In this document: one piece after another, positions 11,253 to 21,438 of the stretch
How the letters are laid out: each line of letters begins with the position of its first letter
Numbering within the stretch: position 1 is the first letter of the stretch
Assembly (NCBI GenBank): GCA_029339195.1
Contig: JAPTJF010000535.1
Coordinates: 1-39,543, forward strand
DNA length: 39,543 nt
Direction: 5' to 3'
Source: Micractinium sp. NFX-FRZ
Taxonomy: Eukaryota; Chlorophyta; Trebouxiophyceae; Chlorellales; Chlorellaceae
Notes under the pieces: model-generated
What the model was told of the DNA's origin: nothing
Seen by the model: the letters and a program-made list of their open reading frames with translations, nothing else
Databases searched by the model: none
Translations under genes and position numbers: made by a program

Positions 11253-14200
11253 CTACCGCCGACCCTTGCCGCCGCCCTTGCTGACGCCGCCGCGCGGCTT
11301 GAGGCCCCCGCCTGCTTTGCCCTTGAAGCCGCCGCCACCGCCGCCGCCTTTTCCTTTAAACCCGCCGCCGCCGCCGCCGCCGGGCTTGCCGCCCTTGAAG
11401 CCGCCGCTGCCACCGCCTCCGGGCTTGCCACCCTTGAACGCACCGCCGCCGCCGCCGCCGCCTGCCCTGCCCTTGAAGCCTCCACCACCGCTGCCGCCGC
11501 CGCCGCCCCCTGTCCTGCCCTTGAATCCGCCGCCGCCGCCGCCACCTGGTTTGCCGCCCTTGAAGCCTCCACGTCCGCCGCGGCCGCTGTCGTCCTTTGA
11601 CATCCGCTCCGACTTGCGCTGCAGAAGAGGAAAGTTGGGCAGAGAGGGCCGTGGGCGGGGAAGTCGGGCAGGCACAGGCTGAGTAGGGCACGGTTAATGC
11701 GTTGCGGGGGCGGGCCAGAAGGGGCGGGCCAGGGGTGGGGTGGGCAAGGGCGGCAGCGCGATTGAAGCCCCTCAAGCAAGATGTCCTTTCTGTGGCACGC
11801 CGCCGACTTGTCAGCCCTCGCCTCACCCTCATCAGGTGCTCCTTCTTCCGTTCCTCCAGCCGCTGCTCCTTCCGCACTTGGTCGGGGTTCTTCAGCTCGT
11901 CCCGCACCCGCGCATTAGGCACCTCCGCCTTCAGAGGGTTGCTCCACCCTCGGCCGCCGCGCTTGAACCTGCCGAGTGTGTGGGTGGGGGGTTAGAGACC
12001 GGCAGGGGTGGGCGAGCAATGGGAGGGCGGTTGGCTGATGCTGCAGACACAGGCTGGCAGGTATGCAGCCGGAGTGCCTGGAGGGCCCGATGCACCCTCG
12101 CTGCCCACTGCGCCCCGCTTGCAGCCCACAGCTGTCGCCCGTTCTGCGGCACCAGCGCCCGCCCATCTTCTCTGTCCCGCCCTGCACCAACCCCACCCAC
12201 ATGCAGCACATATGGGTGCTCTGCTCACACCACCGACCTGTCGGGCATCTACGACACCAGCGCCCAGAACAGCCCCGGTTGTCGGCCCCCCAGTCTCCAG
12301 TATGGAGTTTACCAAAAGAAGCTAGCTACGGCCAGCCCACCTGTCGGCCATCTGCGACGCCAGCGCCACCCCCGGCTCCTCGGTGCCCCCCGAGGCCACC
12401 CGCAGCCGCGTCTTCTTGCTCCACTTCTCGTAGATGCCGGTGGACCCCTTGGAGCCCTGCAGGAGAAGATGATACAAGAGTTGCACATAAATATGTCAGG
12501 ACGAATGCAGCACCTTGGCCACTTCTCATAGATGCCCCGTGGAGCCCTTGGAGCCCTGCACAGAAGATTGATACAACAACGTGCTCATCAGTATGTCAGG
12601 ACGAATGCGTTACTTTTGTTGCACCTCCAGTAGACCCCTTGGAGCCCTGCACTCGCCGGAACAGGGCATCCACACGCGCGCGCGCGCGCAGTAAGGACCA
12701 CGCTGTAGGAAGAGGGATTTTTCTTGCCCCGCTGCTCGAGACACCAGTCCTTGGTGCCCTGTTCCCGTGGGTTACATGCACCTGGGAGGGGCGTCTGAGG
12801 GTGAAGGCCACAGAGAGTCAAAATCCCAGTCCCCTGCACCTTCCTGGATGCTATCCTTTATAGCTTTATGCCCCACGCCTGCGCACCTTGCCTCCCGACT
12901 CCGTCTTCACTCGCTTGCCCGCCTTGATCGTCTCCCCCGGCGCCAGCTTGACGTACTTCTTGCTGCGCTTGTCCCAGTGGAACGACGCACGCGACTGCGC
13001 GCGCATGCCGTCTGCGGGGCAGGAGGGGCGTTGTGGCGAACGGGGGGCAGGGGCGGGGGAGCGGTGAGGGGAGGGTTGAATGAGTGGGCGGGCGAAGGTT
13101 GAGGGGTGGATGAGTGTGGGGGTGCAGGAAGCGGGGGCAGAGGGGGCGCGGCAGCAGGGGAGGTGCGCCCGCAGTGTGCGAGCGGAAGGTTGCAAAGCGG
13201 CGCAGCCCAACAAGCAGCCGCTCCCTATGCCCGCCCGCGTCATCTGCCGTCGGGTCCAAGCGGGCAGCCGCGCCCCGCTCGACCCGCTGGCCCCTATGCC
13301 CCATCGAAACCCCGGTATGTGCCCCCATCGACATCACGCATGCGCCCCCATCAAGGCCCGTATGTGCCCCCACCCGCGTCCTCTGCCGTCAAGTCCATGG
13401 TTGGCAAGAAGGGAAGGGGGCCACCCACCCACCTGAATCCTGTACACCCCCAACAAATGACATCAACAAAGGGGGCAGAACCAAGAGCAGGAGCACCCAC
13501 CCGCGTCAAGCCCATGACTGCACCCTCGCCCGCTCGACCCCAAGCCCCATCAAACCCCCGCATGTGCCCGCCCACCCGCGTCCTCCGCCGTCAGGTCCAT
13601 GACTGCATCTTTGAAGTCGCCGCCCGCCATGGCATAGAACTTCTCGTCCACGTCGTGGTCCTGGGGGGTGTGGCTCACGTAGAAGCCAGCCTCGCGGTAG
13701 CGGCTGCGGGGTGTGCGGGGTGGAGTGGGGACGGCAATACGGGGAGGTGGGTCAAAGCGGGGCGGTGCGGCTGTCCCAAATGCAGGCCCCTCAATAGGGG
13801 CTGCAGGGGTTCAAGTGGGAAGGGGTAACGGGAAGGAGGTGTGGGAAGGAGTGAGAAGGAGGGAGGACATGGGGGAGGTGGGGAGGTGGGCGCAAGTGTG
13901 GGTGTGGGGAAGCCCAGGTGGCGGCAAGGGGTGGTCTGAACATGATCAGCCAGGCAACCACACATTACGAGCAGGCAGGCAGGCAGGCAGGCCGGAAGGC
14001 AGGCAGGCAGGCGCAGAGCCCACCACCGCTGCACTCACCCCTGCTGCGCCTCCGTCTCCAGCACAAACTGGCGCTTGCGCTTGCGCCCCGCCGCGCTGCC
14101 GCCGCCCTCCTGCCGCCGCTGCGCCGCCTCGTCGTCGCTCCCGCTGCCCGCCGCGCCACGCTGCCGCCCCTCGCCCTCCCCATCCGACCACCCGTCTCCG

Positions 14201-17200
14201 CCTTCCTCCTCCCCGTACGGTGCCTGCTCCCCTCCCGCCCCCGCTGCAGCCCCGCCTCCGACGTTGCCCGTGGCAGCGCTGGCCAGCTGCCCGCTTGACT
14301 CGCCCCGCCGCTTGTTCTGGGCAATCACGGCCGCGTGCGCCTGCCGCTTCTGTTTCATCACATCCATCCGCCGCTCATAGGGGGCAGCAGCCACCAGGCC
14401 CGGCATCGACATGACGCCTGCAGCGAGGAGCGGAGAGGGGCAGGGAGGTGAGCGGGCACGGGCGAGGCGACAGCGCGTGCAGGAGCAGCGCTCGCCTCCG
14501 CCGTCGCTGCTGCCGCTGCAGCACTTGGCACTCTACAACATAACTACCTCAAGCCTACCAAACACAACCAGTGACCCACCTGCTCCGGAGCCCTTGCGCG
14601 CCGCCGCCACCTCCGCCTCAAACACGGTTTGAGAGGGGCGGTAGCTCTTCAACTTCTCGGCAATCTCCGCCAGGTCAGACTGTGCCTCTAGGCCTCCCAG
14701 GGCATCCGAGGGCAGCGCCGCCGCCAGCAGCGGGTGGATGCCCTCCTGCGGGGGGTTGGGAGGGTGTATGAGTGGATGAAAAGTGACGTTTGAGTGTTGT
14801 TGAAGGGGGGTGCAGGTTGGGCCGGACGTGAGGAGAGGGTGACGACAGCGGGTGGGGTGAATGCCCTCTTTTGAGGATCCATGTGGGGCGGGTGAGCACA
14901 TGGGGTGGGCAAGGGCGTGGGGATGAGCAGGAGGGCGGGGGGGGCATAGGAAGCTCATGAAAGCAGGCAGGCATCAGGCGAGGCAGCTCCCGGCCAAGCA
15001 GCACTGTCACACAGGGAGATGCCCCTGCTGCCTCCGGCCCGCCGCGCGCTTGCGTACCTCAACACGCCTTTGCTGCACAAACAAGGAACAACGATTGTGG
15101 TGCATGCACGCGCGGCGCACCAACCCAGCCCCCACCCCCGCACCTTTGGCAGCGACTTGGCCCGCTTCACGCTCTCCTGCGCCGCCCCCGGCCGCGTCTT
15201 GAGGTACAGCCGGAACGCGTTCTCGGCAGACCGCAGCTGGCTCTCCAGATCGTGGGAGGAGGCCAGCACGGAGCGCACCCGCACCAGGGCATCGTCCAGG
15301 GCCACCTGCGATGGGGGAGGCAAGACTGACCGGATGGTAAGACTGTTCAAAGGAGAGTGGCAGCAGTGGCGAGCAGCAGCAGCTTCACAGGAGGGCGTCG
15401 TCCAGGGGCGCCTGCGGTGGGGGAAGGCATGGCTGGTGAGTGATTTCAGGTGGGGGTCGAGGGGATGTGGCGGCAGTGGCGCCCGGCAGGGCCGCCTGCG
15501 GTGGGGGAGGCATGGAGGCATGGCTGGTGTGCGACTCAGGTGGTTTCAAGGGAAAGTGGGGCGCACGTGCACGCGTCATCCAGGGCAACCTGTGATGGCG
15601 GACAGGCAAGAGTATTGAAGGAGTGATCGGATGGGGTTCAAGGGGTTGTGGCGGCGGTGGCGTGCAGCGGCAGCTTCAACAGAGGGCCCAGGATGGCTGG
15701 GGAGGAGCAGGGGGACGCGTGCAGCCTTTCCATACTCTCTTCACTCCACAAGATCACATAGCCAACAGTGCAGCGTGGCCGCCCCGGGCCCGCAAGCCCG
15801 CCGCCGCCGCACCCCTTTGCCTGCTGCGCTGCCTCCTCTCCCCCAGGCCTGCCTGGCGCAAGAACACCAAAACACTGGTGGCCGCTGCGGGAAGCTGCGA
15901 GAAACGTCATCCACGGAACAACCAATCATTACCAACTAATCGCAAGCTGTGAACTCATCAGGCGCGGCCCCCCTACCTGCGGGAAGGTGCCGTACACGGA
16001 GCCCGCCTCAGGCACGAGTGTGGCCGCCTCGGCCGCCGCCTCGCGGATGCCTTGCACGGTGGCGGGGCGCAGGGGGCGGGAGAGGAAGAGGTGCAGGTCG
16101 AGCAGGAAGGGCATCTCGTCCCTGCGGGTCAAGGGGTAGGGAGAGGGGGGTGGGGGGAAGAATAAGCGCAGGATAGGTTCGGCATTTCACCCGCGCAGGG
16201 CAGGGAGGAACAGTGGAGCAGCCACCTCTCTTCCGAAGTGCAACCAGACATCCCAACAACATCTTAAAAGGCCCTCCACCGCCACAACCCGCCACAACGG
16301 TGCTCTAAGAGATAGGGCCACCCGCTCATACTGGCTGCACCCCTCCCACCCAATCAACCCACCGTGTGAGGAGGGAGAAGGAGGTTCCCGTGCGCCCCGC
16401 GCGGGCGGCACGCCCGGAGCGGTGAACAAACAGCTTGGGCTTGGGGGGGAAGTCTGCAGGCGGTGGAGCAGGCGATGCAAGGGCGGTGACAGGGCAGTAG
16501 GGAAGGTGGGCGGGGCGCAGCAGACTCACAGGCTTGGCATGGCCTTGGCTGTTGCCCAGCTCAGTCGCCACGCTCGTTCTGGCCCCGTGAAAGAGCGCTA
16601 GCACCTACACCACACCCCCCATATCGGCAGATGCATGTTTTCACTGCCGATGCACTGCGGCAGAGCGAGGGGGGTGGGGCGCACCGTAGTTGATGACGTT
16701 GTCGAGCAGCGGGATGTCGATGCCTCGTGCCGCCACGTCGGTCACGATCAGCACGCGCACCCGTGAGGCCCGGAACTTGGCGATGTGGATCTTGCGGGCC
16801 GCCTGTGGATGCAAGAGGTACGTGGAGAACACGCGATTTAGGGAGGCGGCCGTGGAAGGGTCAAGTTGAGGGAGGCGAGCGACGGAGGGGAGGGGGCACA
16901 AATTGGCAAAGTGTTTTTCATGGGCCGCTTGTGCAAAAGGAGAAGGCAGAGACTGGCTGTTTTCAGGGGAGAGGGGGGAGTGGAAGAGTCACCCTTGAAC
17001 GGCTGCTGCCGTCAACCCAATGCGCTCCCCCACTGTTGACCACCATCCACCGCCATATCATCACCATCAACAACAGCAGCGCACGCAACCGGTCCACGCT
17101 GCCGTGCACATAAAAAAGCTGCGCTGGTCCCCTCCCGCCTCCCCACCCCCTCCCGCCCCCACTTCCCCCTTCTCCTCCCCCCTGGGAGGAGAGGATGTGT

Positions 17201-20200
17201 CCTCCTCCCGCTGCCCACCTGGTGCATGCTGCCGTGCACATTAAGCGGCGCTGGTGCCCGCCCGCCTCCCCAACCCCACCCCGCCCCCACCGCCCCCGCC
17301 TCCCGCTGCCTACCTGGTCCATGCTGCCGTGCACATAGGCGCTGTCAATTCCCTCCCGCTCCAGCAGGGAGTGCAGGAACTCCACGTGGTGACGCGTGGC
17401 TGCAGGCGGGCGGGTGGGGGAGACGGGGAGGCATGGGAGCCGTGGGGCCAGGGAAGCCAGCGCAAGGTTGCCGGGGTGCAGAGGGGGAGAGGCCAGAGGC
17501 AACGGAGCTGTGGGCCCGAAGAAGCCAGCGCAAGGTTGGAAGCTGTGCCAGGTGGCAAGTCAGCGGGCCAGGTGTGCCGGCGTGTGAGGGCAGGTGTCAG
17601 CAGCGGTGCTGTGCCAAAGCAGCATGGCACCAGACCCGATGCCAGGACAGCAGCGGTGCCAGGTCAGCAGCAGTGCCACGTCGGCAGCGGGCCGCTCACA
17701 TGTGAAGACGATGGTCAGCTGCTCGCTGGGGATGACCTCACGCAGCAGGAAGAGCAGCGCAGCGGGCCGGTCCTCGTGCCTGCAGCAGCGGTGAGCATGG
17801 CAGTCGAAAGAAAGGTAAAAGAAAGCGCTTTGTGCGCTGGGGGGACTTGCGCCATTGCCTGGGGCTGGCAATCAACCCACGCCCCACGCCCTTGTGTTCG
17901 CCGCTTGGTCTCATCCCATATAGTCTTGCCAGCACTCCGCTGCAGGCCATGCACAGCCGCCGCTGAGCGGCATGCACGGCCACCGCTGAGCGGCAAGCCA
18001 CAAAGCCGCAGCGCACGCAGCGCACGCACCTGATTGTGAAGAAGGCAAGGGCAAGGTCGGGTGAGATCTTGGTGTCGGCATCCAGACGCACCTGGCATGG
18101 CAGAGGGCGGGCAGGGGGCGGGCGTGAGATGGACGTGAGATGGGGGAGCAGGTTGGGCAGAGTAGGGGGCGGGGTGGGCGAGGGCGGTGGCACAGGACGC
18201 GTGGTGCGCCATGGGAGGCTGCGTCTCCACCCCCACAAATCCCACCCACCGTCAACCCCTCTCAACTCTGAGACCAAGTTTGAACAAGCAAAAAACCAGC
18301 ACGCCAGCTCCGGCTCCTTGAGCCCCGCCTTAGACTCGCTTGCGACGCGCGCAAAGCCGGCTCCTTTGAATCCGCCCATGCAACCTCGGCCGGCGCTGTG
18401 GGCAAATCTCTCCCCTCCCTGCCCATTCAAACCAAGGTTCACGATTCACAAGCCACTCACCAGCTCCGGCTCCTTGAGCCCCGCCCGCGCAAACTCCGCC
18501 AGCGCCTTGGGCATGGTGGCCGAGAAGAGCAGCGTCTGGCGCTGGGGCCCCACCGCCGACAGGATCTGCTTCAGCTGCTCAGCAAAGCCCATCTCAAAGA
18601 GTCGGTCGGCCTCGTCAAACACCAGGTACTCGCACCCCTTGAGGCTCATGCCCTCCACCTCCTGCAGGTGGTGCATCAGGCGCCCTGCGGGGGGGAAGGG
18701 GGAGGCAAGAGGGGGCAAGCAACGGGTTGGTGTGTGAGTAGGGAACCCCCNNNNNNNNNNNNNNNNNNNNNNNNNNNNNNNNNNNNNNNNNNNNNNNNNN
18801 NNNNNNNNNNNNNNNNNNNNNNNNNNNNNNNNNNNNNNNNNNNNNNNNNNNNNNNNNNNNNNNNNNNNNNNNCCTCCTGCAGGTGGTGCATCAGGCGCCC
18901 TGCGGGGGGGAAGGGGGAGGCAAGAGGGGGCAAGCAACGGGTTGGTGTGTGAGTAGGGAACCCCCAAACTTTAGCTTATCCCCTCCGCCTCCTGCAGGTG
19001 GTGCATCAGGCGGCCTGCGCGGGGGGGGGGGGGGGCAAGAGGAAGCAACGGGTTGGTGTGGGTGCATCAGGCGGCCTGCGAGGAAAGGGGAGGGGGTGGT
19101 CCGTGCAGGGATTGGAGGTGGCGGTGGCTGAAGGCACGCAGGCAAGCTGTGCTGACGAGTGGCGCATCAGGCGGCCTGGGAGGACACGGGAGGCAACGGC
19201 GGGCAAGCAGGAGGGTTGGTGTGCCTGCTGGAATTCCCCTTGACGTTTGGTCCCACCCAACATGCTGCATCAAGCGACGTGGAAGAAAGGTGTGAGGCAA
19301 CCAAACTGTGACCATTCAGGGAGCAGTACACACGACAATCACTCTTACCCAACAGGCGTGGCCACCAGTGTGTCTGGGTACGCCGCCAGCTCAGCAACCC
19401 AAGCCCACACCAAGCCGTGGGACCACCAATGCATGAAGTAGGCACGCGAAGAGTGCTTCACTCACCTGGCGTGGCCACCAGAATGTCTGGGTACGCCGCC
19501 AGCTCGGCAAACTGGGCCTCCATGCTGTCGCCTCCCACCAGCACTGCACGGGCAGAAGATGGGGGGAAGAAGAACGGGCAGTGAAGGAAGGAAGGCAGGT
19601 GAAGGAGGGTGACGAGTGGGCTGGAGATCAAGGGGGCAGCTCTCCCTCCCGGTCCACATACGCTCCCGGTCCACATTGCGCCGCTGGTCTAGCATGCTGT
19701 GGTGTCCAACCAGCTCTGAGCAGAAAAAGGAGATGGACACAGAGGAAGACAGGAAGGTGCAGGCAGCCGATGGGACAGGCGATGTGTGTATGCACGCCGG
19801 CAACAGCGGCAGCAGCCGTCGTGCGCCACTGCCAACCTTCTGCGGCAGCTGGAGGCCCCAGTTGGGGCTTCACCGGCCGGTTGTGCAGCTCCCCCGCTGA
19901 CCCGCTCTGATGCTGCCGCCCCCCACCACCCCTCCGTCCCCCTCGGCAATTTGTTAAAAATTTACTTGCCTGCCAACCCATCCCAGCCGTCAGCTCAGTC
20001 GCAAGCACCCTGCAGGTCCCCCTGCCCCGCCCCTGCCCCGCCCCCAACCCCTGCCAACCAACAGCAGCATCCTCGATCCCGCCGCACCTGCCGTGCGCAG
20101 GTCGCTCTGCCTGCTCAGCTCCTTCACCACCTTGTGCGTCTGCAGCGCCAGCTCACGAGTGGGAGACAGGATGACAGCGCGCGCGCCCGCCCGCGGACTG

Positions 20201-21006
20201 TGCGCTTTGAGGCGCTCCACCAGAGGGATGACGAATGCCGCCGTCTTGCCGGAGCCTGTGCGCGCCATGCCCACCACGTCGAGCCCCTGAAGAGGGGTTG
20301 GGTGGGGCAGCCAGCGACAGGGCAGCTCGAGAGCAGCGCAGGCATACTCAGCGAGGCATAGCACAGCACCCAGCAGCAGCACCGCATCATCATCATCATC
20401 ATCATCATCAAAAGCAGCAGCAGCACCAGCAGCAGCAGCACCGCATCAACATCATCATCATCGAAAGCAGCACCAGCACCGGCAGCACCACCAGCAGCAC
20501 CACCACCACCACCATCGCCCAGCAGCAGCAGCGTGGCCCACCTGCAGGATGAGCGGCAGCGTCTTGCGCTGGATGGGCGTGGGCAGGCGGTAGCCCTTGC
20601 GCCGGATGGCCTTGAGCAGCGGGTCGCTGAGCCCCAGGGTGTCTGCACACGAGAGGTGGCAGCAGCATGTAAAGGTAGCGCAGAGGAGAGCGCCATAAGC
20701 AACTGGTACGAGGGCGCAACCATCGGCGTCAGTCGCCTGGATGTCACCCTGGTTCCATGCCACAAGAGCACAGCACACTGCAGCTGCCTGCTCCTGCACG
20801 ACCGGCAGCACCGCTGCCTGCCGCCACCGCCGCTGCCGCCGCTCACCAAAGCTGCCCGGCTTGACCTTCCGCTGCAGCTTCTTGCGCCGCCCGGACATCT
20901 TTCTGTCCTTGTCATCGGTCCAGCCGAACTCCACAAAGTCAGAGGCCGAGGCGGTGGGGAAGCCACCCTTGCCGGCGGCGGCGAAGAGCCCCTCGTCGTC
21001 CGACAT
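11253..21006 (-). CDS. Nucleolar DEAD-box RNA helicase, DBP10/DDX54/RH29 family
   Basis: Nineteen exons: 21006-20847, 20642-20542, 20286-20088, 19543-19466, 18684-18461, 18091-18030, 17779-17700, 17399-17314, 16802-16685, 16453-16363, 16121-15977, 15305-15144, 14745-14580, 14417-14039, 13703-13576, 13011-12887, 12456-12341, 11968-11827, 11618-11253. Every phase joins (about 975 aa). Helicase motifs in order: GYRLPTPIQ (Q motif), ARTGSGKT (95-102), [12 protein letters not shown] (203-206), [31 protein letters not shown] (from 380). The DBP10-specific C-terminal region follows ([51 protein letters not shown]). This family helps mature 60S pre-ribosomes in the nucleolus. The protein ends in a Lys/Arg stretch and about 100 residues of Gly-rich repeats built on [10 protein letters not shown], a likely RNA-binding tail. 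Many introns carry copies of exon edges. The N gap lies in intron 4, so the coding sequence is intact. Confidence 0.95.
12127..12395 (-). repeat. Three copies of exon 17 donor edge (helicase intron 17)
   Basis: On the plus strand the true edge at 12340-12375 reads CTGTCGGCCATCTGCGACGC followed by CAGCGCC. A second copy lies at about 12238-12272 (CTGTCGGGCATCTACGACAC, then CAGCGCC) and a third at about 12132-12163 (CTGTCGCCCGTTCTGCGGCA, then CCAGCGCC). Spacing is about 104 bases. The copies duplicate codons for the end of the exon (ALASQMADR) together with intron sequence. Confidence 0.85.
12448..12651 (-). repeat. Three copies of exon 17 acceptor edge (helicase intron 16)
   Basis: CTTGGAGCCCTGCA (plus strand) is the acceptor plus the first codons of exon 17 (GSK). 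It occurs at 12448-12461 (real), 12547-12560 and 12638-12651, spacing 99 and 91. Similarity extends through CACTTCTCGTAGATGCC (exon) and AGATGATACAAC (intron), so whole units of about 95 bases were duplicated. Confidence 0.9.
13226..13607 (-). repeat. Copies of exon 15 donor edge (helicase intron 15)
   Basis: The true exon 15 end encodes VMDLTAEDA. Its plus-strand sequence CACCCGCGTCCTCCGCCGTC (13573-13592) recurs as CACCCGCGTCCTCTGCCGTC (13371-13390), then CGCCCGCGTCATCTGCCGTC (about 13232-13251) and in partial form near 13500-13515. The copy at 13371-13402 still encodes a peptide like [11 protein letters not shown]. Confidence 0.85.
13976..14013. repeat. CAGG tetranucleotide repeat
   Basis: Tandem GCAG/CAGG units within intron 14 of the helicase gene, interrupted once by GGCCGGAA. 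A simple microsatellite without visible function. Confidence 0.85.
15289..15612 (-). repeat. Four copies of exon 12 acceptor edge (helicase intron 11)
   Basis: The acceptor and start of exon 12 (VALDDA) reads GCATCGTCCAGGGCCACCTG on the plus strand at 15289-15308. Variants lie at about 15395 (GCGTCGTCCAGGGGCGCCTG), about 15480 (CGCCCGGCAGGGCCGCCTG) and about 15573 (GCGTCATCCAGGGCAACCTG). Each is followed by a CGGTGGGGGAGGC-like tract. Spacing is about 85-106 bases. Confidence 0.85.
17091..17337 (-). repeat. Three copies of exon 8 donor edge (helicase intron 8)
   Basis: The exon 8 end encodes YVHGSMDQ. Its plus-strand form GGTCCATGCTGCCGTGCACA lies at 17316-17335. Copies are at 17221-17240 (GGTGCATGCTGCCGTGCACA) and 17091-17110 (GGTCCACGCTGCCGTGCACA), spacing 95 and 130. 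The copies keep donor-like GT and the C-rich intron sequence that follows. Confidence 0.9.
18304..18485 (-). repeat. Copy of exon 5 donor edge (helicase intron 5)
   Basis: The exon 5 end (AGLKEPEL) has the plus-strand sequence CCAGCTCCGGCTCCTTGAGC, followed by CCCGCC, at 18460-18485. An identical 26-base copy lies at 18304-18329, 156 bases into the intron. A poorer echo is near 18355-18385. Confidence 0.9.
18658..19282 (-). repeat. Array of exon 5 acceptor edge (helicase intron 4)
   Basis: The acceptor plus start of exon 5 (GRLMHHLQE) lies at 18667-18690. Copies follow at about 18882, 18997, 19058, 19160 and 19264, sharing the core GTGCATCAGGCG.CCTG (most diverged in the last). The first copy is separated from the true edge by an N gap and is an exact 93-base match (18658-18750 equals 18873-18965); the others have diverged. 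Confidence 0.9.
18751..18872. other. Assembly gap (122 N)
   Basis: A run of N inside helicase intron 4, flanked on both sides by the same 93-base sequence. The gap sits in a tandem array of exon-edge copies, so its true length and the number of copies are unknown. One flank may be an assembly duplicate. Confidence 0.98.
19352..19515 (-). repeat. Copy of exon 4 donor edge (helicase intron 4)
   Basis: The exon 4 end ([14 protein letters not shown]) is copied in the intron. On the plus strand, GGCGTGGCCACCAGNNTGTC followed by TGGGTACGCCGCCAGCTC occurs at about 19469 (real) and 19357 (copy), 112 bases apart. This intron therefore carries copies of both its flanking exon edges. Confidence 0.88.
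20366..20526. repeat. CAT/CAG/CAC trinucleotide repeats
   Basis: Intron 2 of the helicase gene contains mixed CAT, CAG and CAC repeats. They give long polyHis, polyGln or polySer in chance frames. They are intronic and not part of the protein. Confidence 0.85.
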
Positions 21007-21438
21007 CCCGGCTTGGTTATCGGACTCCTATAGCAGCTATAAAGAAGCGCTCTCGTCGCAACGAAGCCTGCTGCGCAGCCCAGTATGCGGGCTCAGAACT
21101 CAGAGCATGCAGTCAGCATGTGGTCGGGCTAGCTTCGGGCAGGGGTCCTTGCTGCTCCTCCGTTGTGCCGCATATGCATGAGCGATGTGAGAAGTGGTTT
21201 TGCTTCCGCCGCGCTGGCGCCACCTGTCCCAAACGTTGCTCGGAAACGCGCAAACCGCCTCAGTCCTGCGCTACTGTTGGAAGTTGCAACCAGGACAGTA
21301 CATCTTTAACAGTGTGCCGGTGGTCGTCCCGCGGCTCGCGGGGGGTGGTTGGAGCGTGCAGGCTGCCTGGGCCCCTGCTGTGGGCTGCAAGCGGCGCATG
21401 GGCACACCGCAATAGCTGCCTGCTCGTAGCGGGGCGGT
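21007..21438. promoter_or_regulatory. Divergent intergenic region, helicase / GT14
   Basis: The 432 bases between the start codons of the minus-strand helicase and the plus-strand glycosyltransferase must contain both 5' UTRs and promoters. I see no clear TATA box or other named motif. The arrangement suggests, but does not prove, a shared bidirectional promoter. Confidence 0.5.

Noticed and set aside
12448..12651. CRISPR-like regularly spaced repeats
   Set aside because: The repeats are exon-edge duplications in a eukaryotic intron, with spacers that are also related to each other.
19670..19728. Apparent extra helicase exon ([15 protein letters not shown])
   Set aside because: The phases of exons 3 and 4 already join as in DBP10. 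This segment looks like a diverged copy of the exon 4 start ([11 protein letters not shown]).
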